A stretch of DNA of 15,638 nucleotides from Synechococcaceae cyanobacterium RL_1_2. Lineage in GTDB: Bacteria; Cyanobacteriota; Cyanobacteriia; Cyanobacteriales; JAAUPO01. The notes under the pieces are model-generated. The model saw only the letters and a list, made by a program, of their open reading frames with translations, was not told the origin of the DNA and did no database searches. The DNA lies in contig JAAUPO010000009.1 in the NCBI GenBank assembly GCA_012033095.1, forward strand, positions 1-15,638, given 5' to 3'. The translations under genes were made by a program, and so were the position numbers. Below, piece by piece: positions 1 to 8,360 of this stretch (position 1 is the first letter of the stretch; each line of letters opens with the position of its first letter).

Positions 1-946
1 GGCTCTAGTGGGCGATTACGGCCTGTTGCCATGTGGTCTCTAACCCGATCGCGATGGTGGTGGGATTTACTGCGGCCGGTGTCACCAAGATTAGTGCTGG
101 CCTCTTGAAAAGTATGGGATCGATGACGCGGTGGACGCGATCGCGTTTCATGGGGGAGCTGGCCTATGGGGAACCTTAGCGGTGGGTTTATTTGGTCACA
201 TTGATCATCGTTACGAACAGATCGGGATTCAATTGTTGGGCATTGGGGTAGCCTTAGTCTGGGGCATGGGTTTATCTTGGTTACTGTTAGCCAATCTCAA
301 TCGATTTTATCCTTTGCGAGTCTCCCCCGAAGCCGAAGCGATCGGCCTCAACATTTCCGAACATGGAGCTAAAACCGCTACCTATGAATTGTTTGAAGTC
401 ATGGATCGCCAAGCCCGTCACCAGGATCTTACCCTACGGGTACCCGTGGAACCCTTCACCGAAATTGGCCACATTGCCACCCGTTATAATCAAGTGATTG
501 ATGCCCTAGAACGGAACCATCGGGAAAACCAAGAATCCTTAGAAGAACTCTACGCCATCACCGCCACCGCCGTTGCCGTCGTGGAAAATCAAAAATTTGA
601 TCCCGATAGTTTTGCTATGTTTAGCGATCGTGGTGACGAGTTAGGGATTTTAGCTTCTAGCTTACAGCAAATTCTCTACACCATTAACGAGCAACAGAAC
701 CAAATTACATCCCTCAAAACAACACAACAAGAACATTGGCGAATGATACTCAGCGAAATTTTTCACTATCGCTTTGATCAACCCCCCTCGTTTTATCAAG
801 CCCAACTCCAACAACTGGCCCTAACGGATCCGGCAATCACCATTCACCACGCATTCACGATCGCTGACTTTGAACAATTCAAAACCATTTACCTGAAACC
901 CCCAGAGCCAGATTCCTTGCCCTCCGACGAGACAAAAAATAACTAA
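1..946 (+). CDS. Ammonium transporter (Amt) C-terminal part fused to a HAMP-like signalling segment; 5' partial, two frame breaks
   Basis: The gene starts before the window. Amt family membrane proteins conduct ammonium; this is the last part of the channel. From about 15 to 110 one frame reads an Amt helix (HVVSNPIAMVVGFTA), and from about 111 another reads the Amt signature IDDAVDAIAFHGGAGLWG and a last membrane helix (IQLLGIGVALVWGMG). The frame changes near 10-12 (one extra G) and 108-111 (one A missing); the two cancel. After the channel comes a cytoplasmic tail of about 190 residues with a HAMP-like segment (DLTLRVPVEPFTEIGHIATR, then RYNQVIDALE) and a further helical part with a second similar pattern (DRGDELGILASSLQQI). 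Fusions of Amt to signalling domains are known; here no GGDEF or kinase domain follows the tail before the stop. The likely role is ammonium-responsive signalling, which is inference. The open frame at 131 is not a true start. Confidence 0.8.
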
Positions 947-990
947 ATCCTATAATCAGATTAATTTTTCATTTAAATTCAATGAAATTA

Positions 991-1107
991 GGGAGTGTCA
1001 TCAATTAGCATTAAAACGTTGATCCTGAGCCAGGTTCAGAAAGTATAGTTTTAAACTGAAATCCTTAGCTAAGAAGAGTTTCAGGTTTAAATGATGACAG
1101 GCCCTAG
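991..1107. repeat. Dispersed repeat R, copy 1
   Basis: This stretch of about 117 bp matches 4754-4869 over its whole length with few differences (shared core GTTTTAAACTGAAATCCTTA). Its ends are inverted (TGTCATCAATT and AATGATGACA). Inside, TTTAAACTGAAA at 1050-1061 can pair with TTTCAGGTTTAAA at 1079-1091. It lies 44 bp after the stop of the Amt fusion gene. It looks like a small non-autonomous mobile or structured element with no coding potential. Confidence 0.75.
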
Positions 1108-1130
1108 ATTAAATCAAATGAAATCAAATT

Positions 1131-1262
1131 AAGAGGCTGTTTATAAAGCCAATTAAATTTGCATTTTGCCCCCTAAATCCCTCAAATTTGTAAGACTTTT
1201 AATGATTTTTCAAAAATTTCTCCCCCAGAATGGGGGGCAGGGGGGCTTTATAAATCAACTCT
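1131..1262 (-). mobile_element. MITE-like inverted-repeat element, copy A
   Basis: About 132 bp bounded by imperfect inverted repeats (AAGAGGCTGTTTATAAAGCC at 1131-1150, with its counterpart at 1244-1262). The reverse complement holds the same C-rich then G-rich core (CCCCCCATTCTGGGGGA) as the elements at 4891 and 14178, so this copy lies in the opposite orientation to them. It has no open frame. The size, the terminal inverted repeats and the multiple copies point to a non-autonomous transposable element. Confidence 0.65.
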
Positions 1263-1348
1263 CAATTAATCTAAACTAATCTAAATCAAATTATTTTCTT
1301 AGTTTGAGAAACCGTAGATCCCACGGAACTTGCTCCCAATCTTGAATG

Positions 1349-2550
1349 CTACATCTCATCATTAAAATTATTCAAATATCTTTCAATTAACGTAATTAAC
1401 TCCGACTCTCCGAAAGGTTTAGTTAAATAGTCCGTTGCCCCTAACATCCGAGCTTTAATGCGATCGAGGTATGCTGATTTCCCCGTCAACATCACAATGG
1501 GAGTTTGTTTAAACTGGGTAGAATTCCTTAACATTGAACACAATTCATAACCATCTAAACCCGGCATCGCAATATCACACAAAATCAAATCCGGATTAAT
1601 TGCAAAAATAGTACTTAACGCCTTCATCGGATCATTGAGAATCGTCATCTCATAGGGCTGAGACTCTAACATCAATTCCACCGCTTTCCCGATGGTTAAA
1701 TCATCATCAATACACACCACATGGGGCTTAATGACCGTTGGCTCCTCTAACTCTTGATGATCCCCATTTTCTCCACTCAACCGATCCTGGGGATAATCAT
1801 TGATCGCAATCCACCCTTTTTGCACGTAGGGATAGATGGCCTTCGCGATCGTAAACATATCCCGATTTAGATACCGGCCTAACTGACGCAGGGTGGTATT
1901 CCCATTCGCCCAACGATACAGATTTTGATAGGTAGCATCCGGTAAAGCTTTTTTTAACTCAGTATTATCACTAATCGTAAAACATTGAGAAGGAAACTTG
2001 ATGTGGGGATGGAATTTTTTCCAATGCTGAACCTGCTTCAGGGCCTTAGCCGTACTCGTGCTAATTTCGAGGGTAGTTAAGCGAGGGGCAAAAGCATTAC
2101 CCATCTGAAAAATAAAGGTACCTTGATGGAGGTTTAACAAATCAAATAAAGTCTCTTCCACCATGCCCTGCAATATCACCTTAGCCTGCTTTGGCTCTAG
2201 GGTATGATTAGCCAGTAAAGACCACATATGGGCATATTCCGCCGTCGTCCATTTATCTAACTCCTCTTCCTGCTGATGATTAACTTCCAAAGCATCCTGG
2301 AGTTTATAACGATACAAATAATCATTCAGACGAGAAACATTAGATTGGCTATTGTCCGCAGCATATACGATTTGGCCACTGATAAAAAAAACAAACCAAA
2401 TGGAGGGTTCAGAACGTTTTTTTTAGATAAAGGTCTTTGGTGGTAGTTATAGGGACAAGAAGAATCGATAAAAAGTTGGCCTGTCTTTTGGCCTACTTCA
2501 ATAAGTTGCAAGATGCTATTGATATCTATTTCACTTAAGGTTCCCTGCAT
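1349..2550 (-). CDS. PatA-family response regulator (PATAN domain plus receiver), frame broken in an A8 run
   Basis: Two frames make one gene. The 5' frame starts at 2550 with MQGTLSEIDINSILQLIEVG, the typical start of a PATAN (DUF4388) domain. The second frame gives WFVFFISGQIVYAADN, RLNDYLYRYKLQDALE and everything after. They join if the A8 run (2417-2424, T on the plus strand) had nine A; the repaired protein is 400 residues, close to PatA of Anabaena. The C-terminal receiver has the acidic cluster (VVCIDDD), the phospho-acceptor Asp in ILCDIAMPGLDG, Thr in VMLTGKS and Lys in LTKPFGE, so it should be phosphorylatable. Relatives act in pilus-based motility, phototaxis or heterocyst patterning. 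It is transcribed divergently from hmpF, which favours motility. The 322-residue open frame alone lacks the start of the PATAN domain. Confidence 0.85.
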
Positions 2551-2996
2551 CCTTTTTTCCGATTACTCCTGGTTGTTGCAATTACCCACAGCAAAGATTA
2601 GGTAAAGTTAAAGCTGAATCCTTGAGACCATAACCTTAGTTTGTCCATGGTCTAAGTTTAAATCAACATTTGCCATTGATATACAAGAAAAAATAAATTT
2701 TTATAGAGACACCAAAATTTCACTATATTTTTCAACAGATCAAGCTGCCCTAGATCAGGAATAGACTGCTACAATTGCATAGATATTTTCTCCATAGTTT
2801 TTGTCATTTAAGATTTAGATTACGATGACTTATCATAGGTGTAATTTACATGGTTATTATATCTATGGGGTTAGGGTCACTATCCTCCATTCCCCATAAA
2901 CGAGCTGGACAAGGCCCTTGTGCCGTTAGGTTCCATGACATCATTAACATTCAAGGACAGATTTCTGAGATTTAATCAACAAAGGGGATAATCGGC
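2551..2996. other. Divergent intergenic region between the PatA-like gene and hmpF
   Basis: 446 bp of AT-rich DNA that must hold the promoters of both divergent genes. I see no open frame of note, no copy of the repeats found elsewhere in the window and no clear -35/-10 pair. A purine-rich AAAGGGG about 10 bases before 2997 could be the hmpF ribosome binding site. Confidence 0.5.
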
Positions 2997-4730
2997 GTGC
3001 TATATCTGGCAGAAGTAAAAAAACAAAAAGGATTTATGGGAACTACCTGTTCCCTAAAACTGCTTGCTTGTCAGCGAAACGATAAAAGTTGGAGCGCCGT
3101 ATCTGGAGAAGAGATTAATGCGGATCAAGCTAGTGCTTTAGCCGATGGAGCCCTAGTGATGGTTAACCTTGGAAATAATCAACAACTTCAAGATACTCCC
3201 ACCCCCGCAACGGATAGAATTGTCAGGATTCTTCAGGATTTTTCCCGCTTAAAAGAAAAAGCCGATCAACAGGAAGAGGAAATTCAGCAGTGGCAGGAAT
3301 CCCTTACCATCCAAGGGGAACAACTTAACGAGCGGGAACAGGAAATCCAAGCAAAATTAGCAGAGCTAGAGGAACTACAGGACCAAAAAACAACCCTAGA
3401 AGAAGAAGCCGATCGCATTAAGGGTATTAAAGAAGAAGCCGATAAAATCAAAGCAGAATTTGATCAAAAAAATCAAGAGCTAGAGGGGGCATGGCAGCAG
3501 CTCAAAGCGGAACAGCTCAAAATGGAGGAGAAGGTACAAGAACTTTCTCAAAATTCATCCTTAGATGATGCCCAATATGAGCAATTAAAATCTGGTTTAC
3601 AATCCCTTGCCCAATATTTAATTAATCCAGAGAGTCTTCAGCAGTATTTTTTGGATATTAATAATGGGATGAATCGATATCAGGAGCTATTAACCCAGTA
3701 TTGGCAAGAACTACAAACGGAAAGGGAAAGCATTAAAGAACGTCATCATAAATTAGAAGAAAACAAAACTAACCTAAGCAAAGAGCACCAACAATTGGAG
3801 CAAATTTCTTCCACGTTAGAAGAAGCGAAAAACCAATTGAAGACCCAACAGTTATTACTGATCTCGAAACATGAATCTTTAGAGTTAATCAACGACCATT
3901 TGCAAAATAAGCAGGATTTGAAGGATCAGCTAACCGCCATGGCCGCAGGTTCTGCCTTTGATAATGATCTTAGTAAAAAGGTCAATATGGATTCGTTGGA
4001 AATCATGCCATTGATGGAACTGGAAACGATGGTGGAAAATTTAAGAACTGACCTTGAACGATTGGTGGGTTTTGTCAATGATCAAGAAGAGGAGCTTAAT
4101 TATCAAAAACAAGCGGTAGATGAAATTAAGGTAAAACTGGAAACCGCCAATGAGTACGATCGCATCAACCTCGAAGCAGAATTATCCCAGGAGCAGGAAA
4201 GCTATACGATGCTAGATGACTCCATTGAAGGTTCCCGACGTAATTTGTTGGAAAGGGAAGAAGTTTTTAAGGTGCATTTAGGGGTATTAAACCGTAGAAA
4301 AGGCATTGTTAATATGGATACTAGTGGGGATCAAATTGATTTTTCCCCCCTAATTGCTGCGGTGGACGAGCAGTACGAGCAGTTGTGTGAGGAACAGCGT
4401 AAGTTTGAGCAGGAAATTGAACAGCTCAATGACAGTATTCATCAAGTGGAGAATGTGATTAGCCAACACCAAGATGAGTATCACAAAAGGCAACAAAAAT
4501 GGCAGGAGGTGCAGAGTCAATGGGAACAGGAACAGACCGCGATTAGTCAATTACAGTTGAAAATTACGGTGTATGAAGCGATTTTGCAGCCGTTACAGGA
4601 CAAAATGGATGGCTTAAGAACCCAGGTGGATCACCTTGCCGGTCTGGAGCAGGAGGCAAATTCTCACCAAGCAGACTTTAAGCAGATTATGGGTTCTTTA
4701 GAGTCTTTATTAAATCAGCTGAAGGGATAG
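2997..4730 (+). CDS. hmpF: Pilus motility taxis protein HmpF
   Basis: 577 residues, intact. The start is GTG, with AAGGGG about 10 bases upstream, and the protein opens MLYLAEVKKQKG, which I recognise as the HmpF start. A globular N-terminal domain of about 75 residues (KLLACQRNDKSWSAVSGEE, then DGALVMVNLGNNQQ) is followed by an almost continuous coiled coil to the end, with heptad-like runs rich in Glu, Gln, Lys and Leu and few prolines. HmpF is a conserved cyanobacterial protein needed for type IV pilus-driven gliding in filamentous strains. No signal peptide or membrane helix is visible, so it should be cytoplasmic. The divergent PatA-type regulator supports a shared motility role. Repeat R begins 23 bp after its stop. 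Confidence 0.87.
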   Translation: MLYLAEVKKQKGFMGTTCSLKLLACQRNDKSWSAVSGEEINADQASALADGALVMVNLGNNQQLQDTPTPATDRIVRILQDFSRLKEKADQQEEEIQQWQESLTIQGEQLNEREQEIQAKLAELEELQDQKTTLEEEADRIKGIKEEADKIKAEFDQKNQELEGAWQQLKAEQLKMEEKVQELSQNSSLDDAQYEQLKSGLQSLAQYLINPESLQQYFLDINNGMNRYQELLTQYWQELQTERESIKERHHKLEENKTNLSKEHQQLEQISSTLEEAKNQLKTQQLLLISKHESLELINDHLQNKQDLKDQLTAMAAGSAFDNDLSKKVNMDSLEIMPLMELETMVENLRTDLERLVGFVNDQEEELNYQKQAVDEIKVKLETANEYDRINLEAELSQEQESYTMLDDSIEGSRRNLLEREEVFKVHLGVLNRRKGIVNMDTSGDQIDFSPLIAAVDEQYEQLCEEQRKFEQEIEQLNDSIHQVENVISQHQDEYHKRQQKWQEVQSQWEQEQTAISQLQLKITVYEAILQPLQDKMDGLRTQVDHLAGLEQEANSHQADFKQIMGSLESLLNQLKG

Positions 4731-4753
4731 TGGAAAATCAAGGAAATTAATTA

Positions 4754-4869
4754 GGACGTGTCATCCATTGGGATTAAAACGTTGATGCTGAGTCAGGTTC
4801 AGAAAATTTAGTTTTAAACTGAAATCCTTAGCTAAGAAGAGTTTCCGGTTTAATGATGAGAGCCTCTAG
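4754..4869. repeat. Dispersed repeat R, copy 2
   Basis: Second copy of the repeat at 991-1107, in the same orientation and nearly collinear, starting at GACGTGTCATCC and ending near ATGATGAGAGCC. The inner inverted repeat is kept (TTTAAACTGAAA and TTTCCGGTTTAA). Both copies sit shortly downstream of a plus-strand stop codon (23 and 44 bp) and both are followed by a MITE-like element. Confidence 0.75.
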
Positions 4870-4890
4870 TTGACGTTTAAATATTTGACT

Positions 4891-5025
4891 AAGAATGTGT
4901 TTGAAAAGCCCCCCTTGCCCCCCATTCTGGGGGAAATCACCTAGATTTTTAAGCAATGAAGTTCGCCAAATTGGGGGATTTAGGAGGCGACTCCACAACA
5001 TTTGATACTTTTCAAACACGTTCTA
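4891..5025 (+). mobile_element. MITE-like inverted-repeat element, copy B
   Basis: 135 bp with 18-bp terminal inverted repeats: AAGAATGTGTTTGAAAAG at 4891-4908 pairs with CTTTTCAAACACGTTCTA at 5008-5025 (16 of 18). The core reads CCCCCATTCTGGGGGAAAT near the left end and ATTGGGGGATTTAGG near the right end. It is highly similar to copy C at 14178-14311. The 63-codon frame that crosses it on the minus strand is a by-product. Confidence 0.75.
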
Positions 5026-5118
5026 AGAACTTTAGTATTTAAACGTATTTATATTTAGCAATTTAGCAAACTTATTTAAGTTGTAGCTTGGATCGATCGC
5101 GATGGGTAACGATGGGGT

Positions 5119-5178
5119 TAAGCTTAGATTGTTAGGGAATAGTGGCTATAACCGTGAATAGAATACCTAACAAGCTTA
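5119..5178. repeat. Imperfect hairpin upstream of the kinase gene
   Basis: TAAGCTT-agatt-GTTAGG at 5119-5136 pairs with CCTAACAAGCTTA at 5166-5178, leaving a 5-base bulge and a 29-base loop. An A-rich tract follows. It lies about 230 bp before the kinase start. It could be a structured leader or the remnant of a small element; no function is shown. Confidence 0.4.
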
Positions 5179-5409
5179 AATAAAGAATAAAAAAATAATA
5201 ATAGAATAAATTATAACAACCGTCATCAAGGACATTGTGCCCTGCTCGCCCCAGGAGTCAAGGTTTTGGTTAATGTGATTGTTAAAATTAGATAATTTGA
5301 GCCATTAGTGGAGGTGGGCAATCAAATAGACCAGGAATATCAATGGTGAACAGTCCCCATCCTGAATATTTTTAGAGTTTTTAGATCGAGTTAAGTTGTT
5401 CTTTGTACC
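5179..5409. other. Intergenic region before the kinase/WD40 pair
   Basis: With the preceding 93 bp this completes a gene-free stretch after MITE copy B. It is AT-rich, with an A/T tract near 5179-5215. I see no open frame, tRNA or convincing promoter. It presumably holds the promoter of the kinase gene at 5410, which has no strong Shine-Dalgarno sequence. Confidence 0.4.
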
Positions 5410-6315
5410 ATGGCCTATTGTTTTAACCTGAAATGTCCGGCTCCTGATGTGGCAGGGAAGGGGAATTTTTGTATTCATTGTGGGGCTAGTTTGCGCCTAG
5501 ACGATCGCTACGAAGCCCTTAGATCCCTAAAGAGCTATGCCAATGGTGGAACCTTTGTTTGTCACGATCGCCAACAACGTCAATGTGTCATTAAAAAAAT
5601 TTCTTTACAAAGGCCAGGACAACCCAATAAATCCTGGGAGCAAGAAATTAAAGCAATTAAAACCATCAGTACCCATCCTCAAATTCCCGATCTATGGGAG
5701 CATTTTTTTGATTTAGATCATCATTATCTTTACCTGGTGCAGGAATTTATTGAAGGAAAATCCATAGATCAGGAGCTTTATGACGGGCCACAAGTGGAAG
5801 CATTATTGTTAGAAATATTACCTTTATTGCATTTTATCCATAGCCATGGGGTGACCCATCGGGATCTTAATCCCCAAAATTTATTACGTAGTTCGCGATC
5901 GGATCATCGATTATTTTTAGTCGATTTGAGTACAGCTAAGGTGAGTGCCAAGACTTCCTTAGGAAGGGCTGGAACCACTATTGGTTCAGCGGCCTATACT
6001 GCGCCAGAACAGTTATATGGCCAATCCTGTCCGGCCAGTGATCTGTATAGCTTAGGTTTAATTACCATTCATTTACTTACCCAGATGAATCCCTTGGATT
6101 TATTGAGTGGGGCTGATGGAATTAGTGCGTGGCAGGATTATTTACCAGAGCCCATATCTCCCCTATTAGTCCAGGTGATCAATGGCATGGTGGCTGAAAG
6201 TTTGACCGATCGCTACAGTCAGGCTTTAACTATTATTAAACTGTTAAATCCCAATTTTCAAGAAGGGGATAGTTTTAATTTTGAACAGGGGGATGCCCCT
6301 CTCGGCGGTGATTAA
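5410..6315 (+). CDS. Four-Cys-prefix Ser/Thr protein kinase with an atypical active site
   Basis: 301 residues. An N-terminal zinc ribbon has Cys4, Cys9, Cys21 and Cys24, followed by ASLRLDDRYEAL, the usual lead-in of cyanobacterial four-Cys kinases. The kinase domain fills residues about 34-285: Lys62 in CVIKKI, Glu79 as a likely partner, HRDLNPQNL at 150-158, VDLSTAK at 171-177 and APEQ further on. Three key sites deviate from the norm. The glycine loop is reduced to SYANGG, the Lys of HRDxKPxN is Asn154, and DFG is DLS. Activity may be reduced or the protein may be a pseudokinase; that is inference. No membrane helix is seen. The last 35 bp overlap the WD40 gene. In related cyanobacterial proteins kinase and WD40 can be one chain, so a shift in the G5 run near 6288-6292 could have split a single gene. 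Confidence 0.85.
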   Translation: MAYCFNLKCPAPDVAGKGNFCIHCGASLRLDDRYEALRSLKSYANGGTFVCHDRQQRQCVIKKISLQRPGQPNKSWEQEIKAIKTISTHPQIPDLWEHFFDLDHHYLYLVQEFIEGKSIDQELYDGPQVEALLLEILPLLHFIHSHGVTHRDLNPQNLLRSSRSDHRLFLVDLSTAKVSAKTSLGRAGTTIGSAAYTAPEQLYGQSCPASDLYSLGLITIHLLTQMNPLDLLSGADGISAWQDYLPEPISPLLVQVINGMVAESLTDRYSQALTIIKLLNPNFQEGDSFNFEQGDAPLGGD

Positions 6316-7216
6316 AAATTTAAAACCGAGTTGGAAGCAGCGCAAACAATGGCAAGCCCATCGCAACACTATTACTAGTTTAAAGTTTAGTCGGGATGGA
6401 ACCAAACTTTTAAGTACTAGCGCGGATCAACTAGTTAAGGTGTGGAATTGGGACAATACTACGGCCTGGCAGCTTGAAGGTCATCGGAGTGTGGTCAGCC
6501 AGGGGCTGTTTGGGCAACAACAAATTATTAGTGCTAGTTGGGATTATGACATTAATGTGTGGTCTGAGGATCGCCAGGAATTAACCTCGGAATTGACTGG
6601 CCATAGTGGTTGGATTTTGGCTGTGGCTTTATCGGCCGATGGTTCTAGGTTAGTTAGTGGTGGAAGCGATCGTCAGCTTAAATTATGGGATCTAGCCCAG
6701 AAAAGGGAATTAGTTACCTTGCAAGGCCATGGACACCCGATCCAAGCTATAGCTTTTGGCCATCAAGAAAACCAATTAGACCTATTGATTAGTGGTGATC
6801 AATCTGGGCTGATCAAAATATGGCATAGCGAAACCTATGCTTTGATTGCCACCCTGACGGAACTACATCATCAAGCCATTACGGCTATTCGGTGCCATCC
6901 CCATAATCCTTGGGCTATTACCACTAGTGCTGATGCCACGGTTAAATTATGGCAGATCCCCACCGGCAAACTCCTCAAAACTTTATCTGGCCATATTAAT
7001 GGGGTGCTTGATGGGGATTTATGCGATCGCGGCCAATTATTGGCCACCATTGGTGATGACCATAAAATTAATCTTTGGTATTTACCCCAAGGAGAAATTA
7101 TGGAATCGATTTTTCTCCAGGATTTTGCTCTTACCGCGATCGCATTGCACCCCCAGGGTACCAAATTCGCGATCGGTGGCAAAAATGGCCAGATACAGCT
7201 TTGGGATTATCATTAA
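6281..7216 (+). CDS. Seven-repeat WD40 beta-propeller protein, overlapping the kinase gene
   Basis: About 311 residues from TTG at 6281, or 307 from ATG at 6293; both starts lie inside the kinase gene. The protein is almost wholly seven WD40 units, enough for one closed propeller: units ending VKVWNW, INVWSE, LKLWDL, IKIWHS, VKLWQI, INLWYL and IQLWDY, several with the GH dipeptide (EGHRS, TGHSG, SGHIN). No signal peptide, membrane helix or enzyme domain is present. WD40 propellers usually act as protein-binding platforms. The overlap implies translational coupling, so its likely partner is the kinase, as substrate receptor or regulator. The frame is open upstream only to about 6248, so a fusion with the kinase would need one frameshift in that short stretch. 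HIP1 sites lie inside it at 7023 and 7136. Confidence 0.87.
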   Translation: MNRGMPLSAVIKNLKPSWKQRKQWQAHRNTITSLKFSRDGTKLLSTSADQLVKVWNWDNTTAWQLEGHRSVVSQGLFGQQQIISASWDYDINVWSEDRQELTSELTGHSGWILAVALSADGSRLVSGGSDRQLKLWDLAQKRELVTLQGHGHPIQAIAFGHQENQLDLLISGDQSGLIKIWHSETYALIATLTELHHQAITAIRCHPHNPWAITTSADATVKLWQIPTGKLLKTLSGHINGVLDGDLCDRGQLLATIGDDHKINLWYLPQGEIMESIFLQDFALTAIALHPQGTKFAIGGKNGQIQLWDYH

Positions 7217-7253
7217 CACCAAATCTGTTTTATTGAATAAAGACTATAGCTTT

Positions 7254-8360
7254 CTAATTTAAACTTTTTGGATCAAGGGCATCCCTGAGGCCATCCCCCA
7301 ATAAATTAAACGATAGCACTGTGGTAATGATGAGGAGGGCGGGGGGCCAAATTAACCAGGGTTGTAGCACAAGAATCGAGGCATTAGTACCTAACGAGAG
7401 TAAATTACCCCAGCTAGGATCCGGTTGTTGAATGCCCAGACCAATCAAACTTAGTACCGATTCGGCCACAATAAATCCTGGGACGGCAAGGGTTGCTGAG
7501 ATGACCACATAACTAGAAGTTTGGGGGAGAATATGGCGCACAATGATGTAGAAAGCGTTGGCCCCCATGGCTTGGGCTGCTTGCACAAAACTCTAATTTT
7601 TTAATCGATAATACTTGGCCACGGATCACCCTCGCTAACCCTGACCAACTAATCAAAGACGTGATCAAGACAATTAATAAGAAGCGTTCCGCACTACTCA
7701 AGCCAGAGGGGAGTACCGCTGCTAGGGCCACTAATAAATAAATCCCTGGAATACTCATTAATACTTCCAAGAACCGCATCAAAATCGTGTCAGCAATGCC
7801 TCCAAAATAACCGGCAATGCCCCCACCAACATTCCGATCGGGAAGGAAATCATAATACCAATCAAACCAATGGACAAACTAATGCGACTACCGATGACTA
7901 AACGACTAAACTGATCCCGGCCCTGTTCATCGGTGCCGAGGAGATGGATGCGGGCAATGCCATCGGTGCCAAATAAATGGCGATCGGAGGGAATACCGGG
8001 AAAAATATCCACTACGGCAAAACTAGGGGGCAGAGGCAAACTCACCGCAAATAATCGATATTCTTCCCCTTTAACGAATAGGCCTAATTTGGAAGGTTGG
8101 CTGCGATCTTCCTTGAGTTCCCTCTCCCCTGTTTCAATGATAGTCGGGCCTTGGGTCGTGGGATAAACCACTAAACCGGGCTGATTTTGCCCACCTCGAT
8201 AAATGTTAGTGGGGGGTAGAAGGGAACTATCCACCTCGGAGGAGTAGGCGGAATAGGGGGCAATAAAATCTGCACCGATCGCGATCGTATAAAGCAGAAT
8301 CAAAAAAGTTGCGCCCCAACGAGCTAGAGAATTTCTTTTAAGTTTTTGCCACCAATTCAT
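7254..8360 (-). CDS. ABC transporter permease, DppC/OppC family (peptide/nickel type), two frame breaks
   Basis: Inner-membrane permease of a peptide- or nickel-type ABC importer. I start it at ATG 8360 (MNWWQKLKRNSLARWGATF) because GGAG lies about 11 bases upstream; a TTG 18 bases earlier is the alternative. Helix 1 (ATFLILLYTIAIGADFIAPY) is followed by a long periplasmic insert of about 110 residues, then FGTD and LLGTDEQGRDQFSRL, typical of DppC. The frame then breaks at C5 7820-7824 (one base short of reading GGIAGYFGG) and at A4 7587-7590 (one base too many before the EAA-loop VQAAQAMGANAFYIIVRHIL). The shifts cancel, and the repaired protein has 368 residues ending LLGDGLRDALDPKSLN. No partner permease, ATPase or binding protein lies beside it, so the substrate is open. 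It converges with the WD40 gene, 37 bp apart. Confidence 0.85.

Noticed and set aside
4350..4550. 66-codon minus-strand frame inside hmpF
   Set aside because: It is antisense to the coiled-coil codons of hmpF; the Leu/Phe-rich product is the mirror of Glu/Gln/Lys codons.
4828..5019. 63-codon minus-strand frame
   Set aside because: It runs across repeat R and MITE copy B, and its sequence is explained by the inverted-repeat element.
6871..7262. Frames of 103 codons (minus) and 111 codons (plus) over the WD40 gene
   Set aside because: The WD40 frame explains this DNA fully with periodic motifs; these have none.
7933..8166. 77-codon plus-strand frame
   Set aside because: Antisense to the permease insert, which shows clear family motifs.
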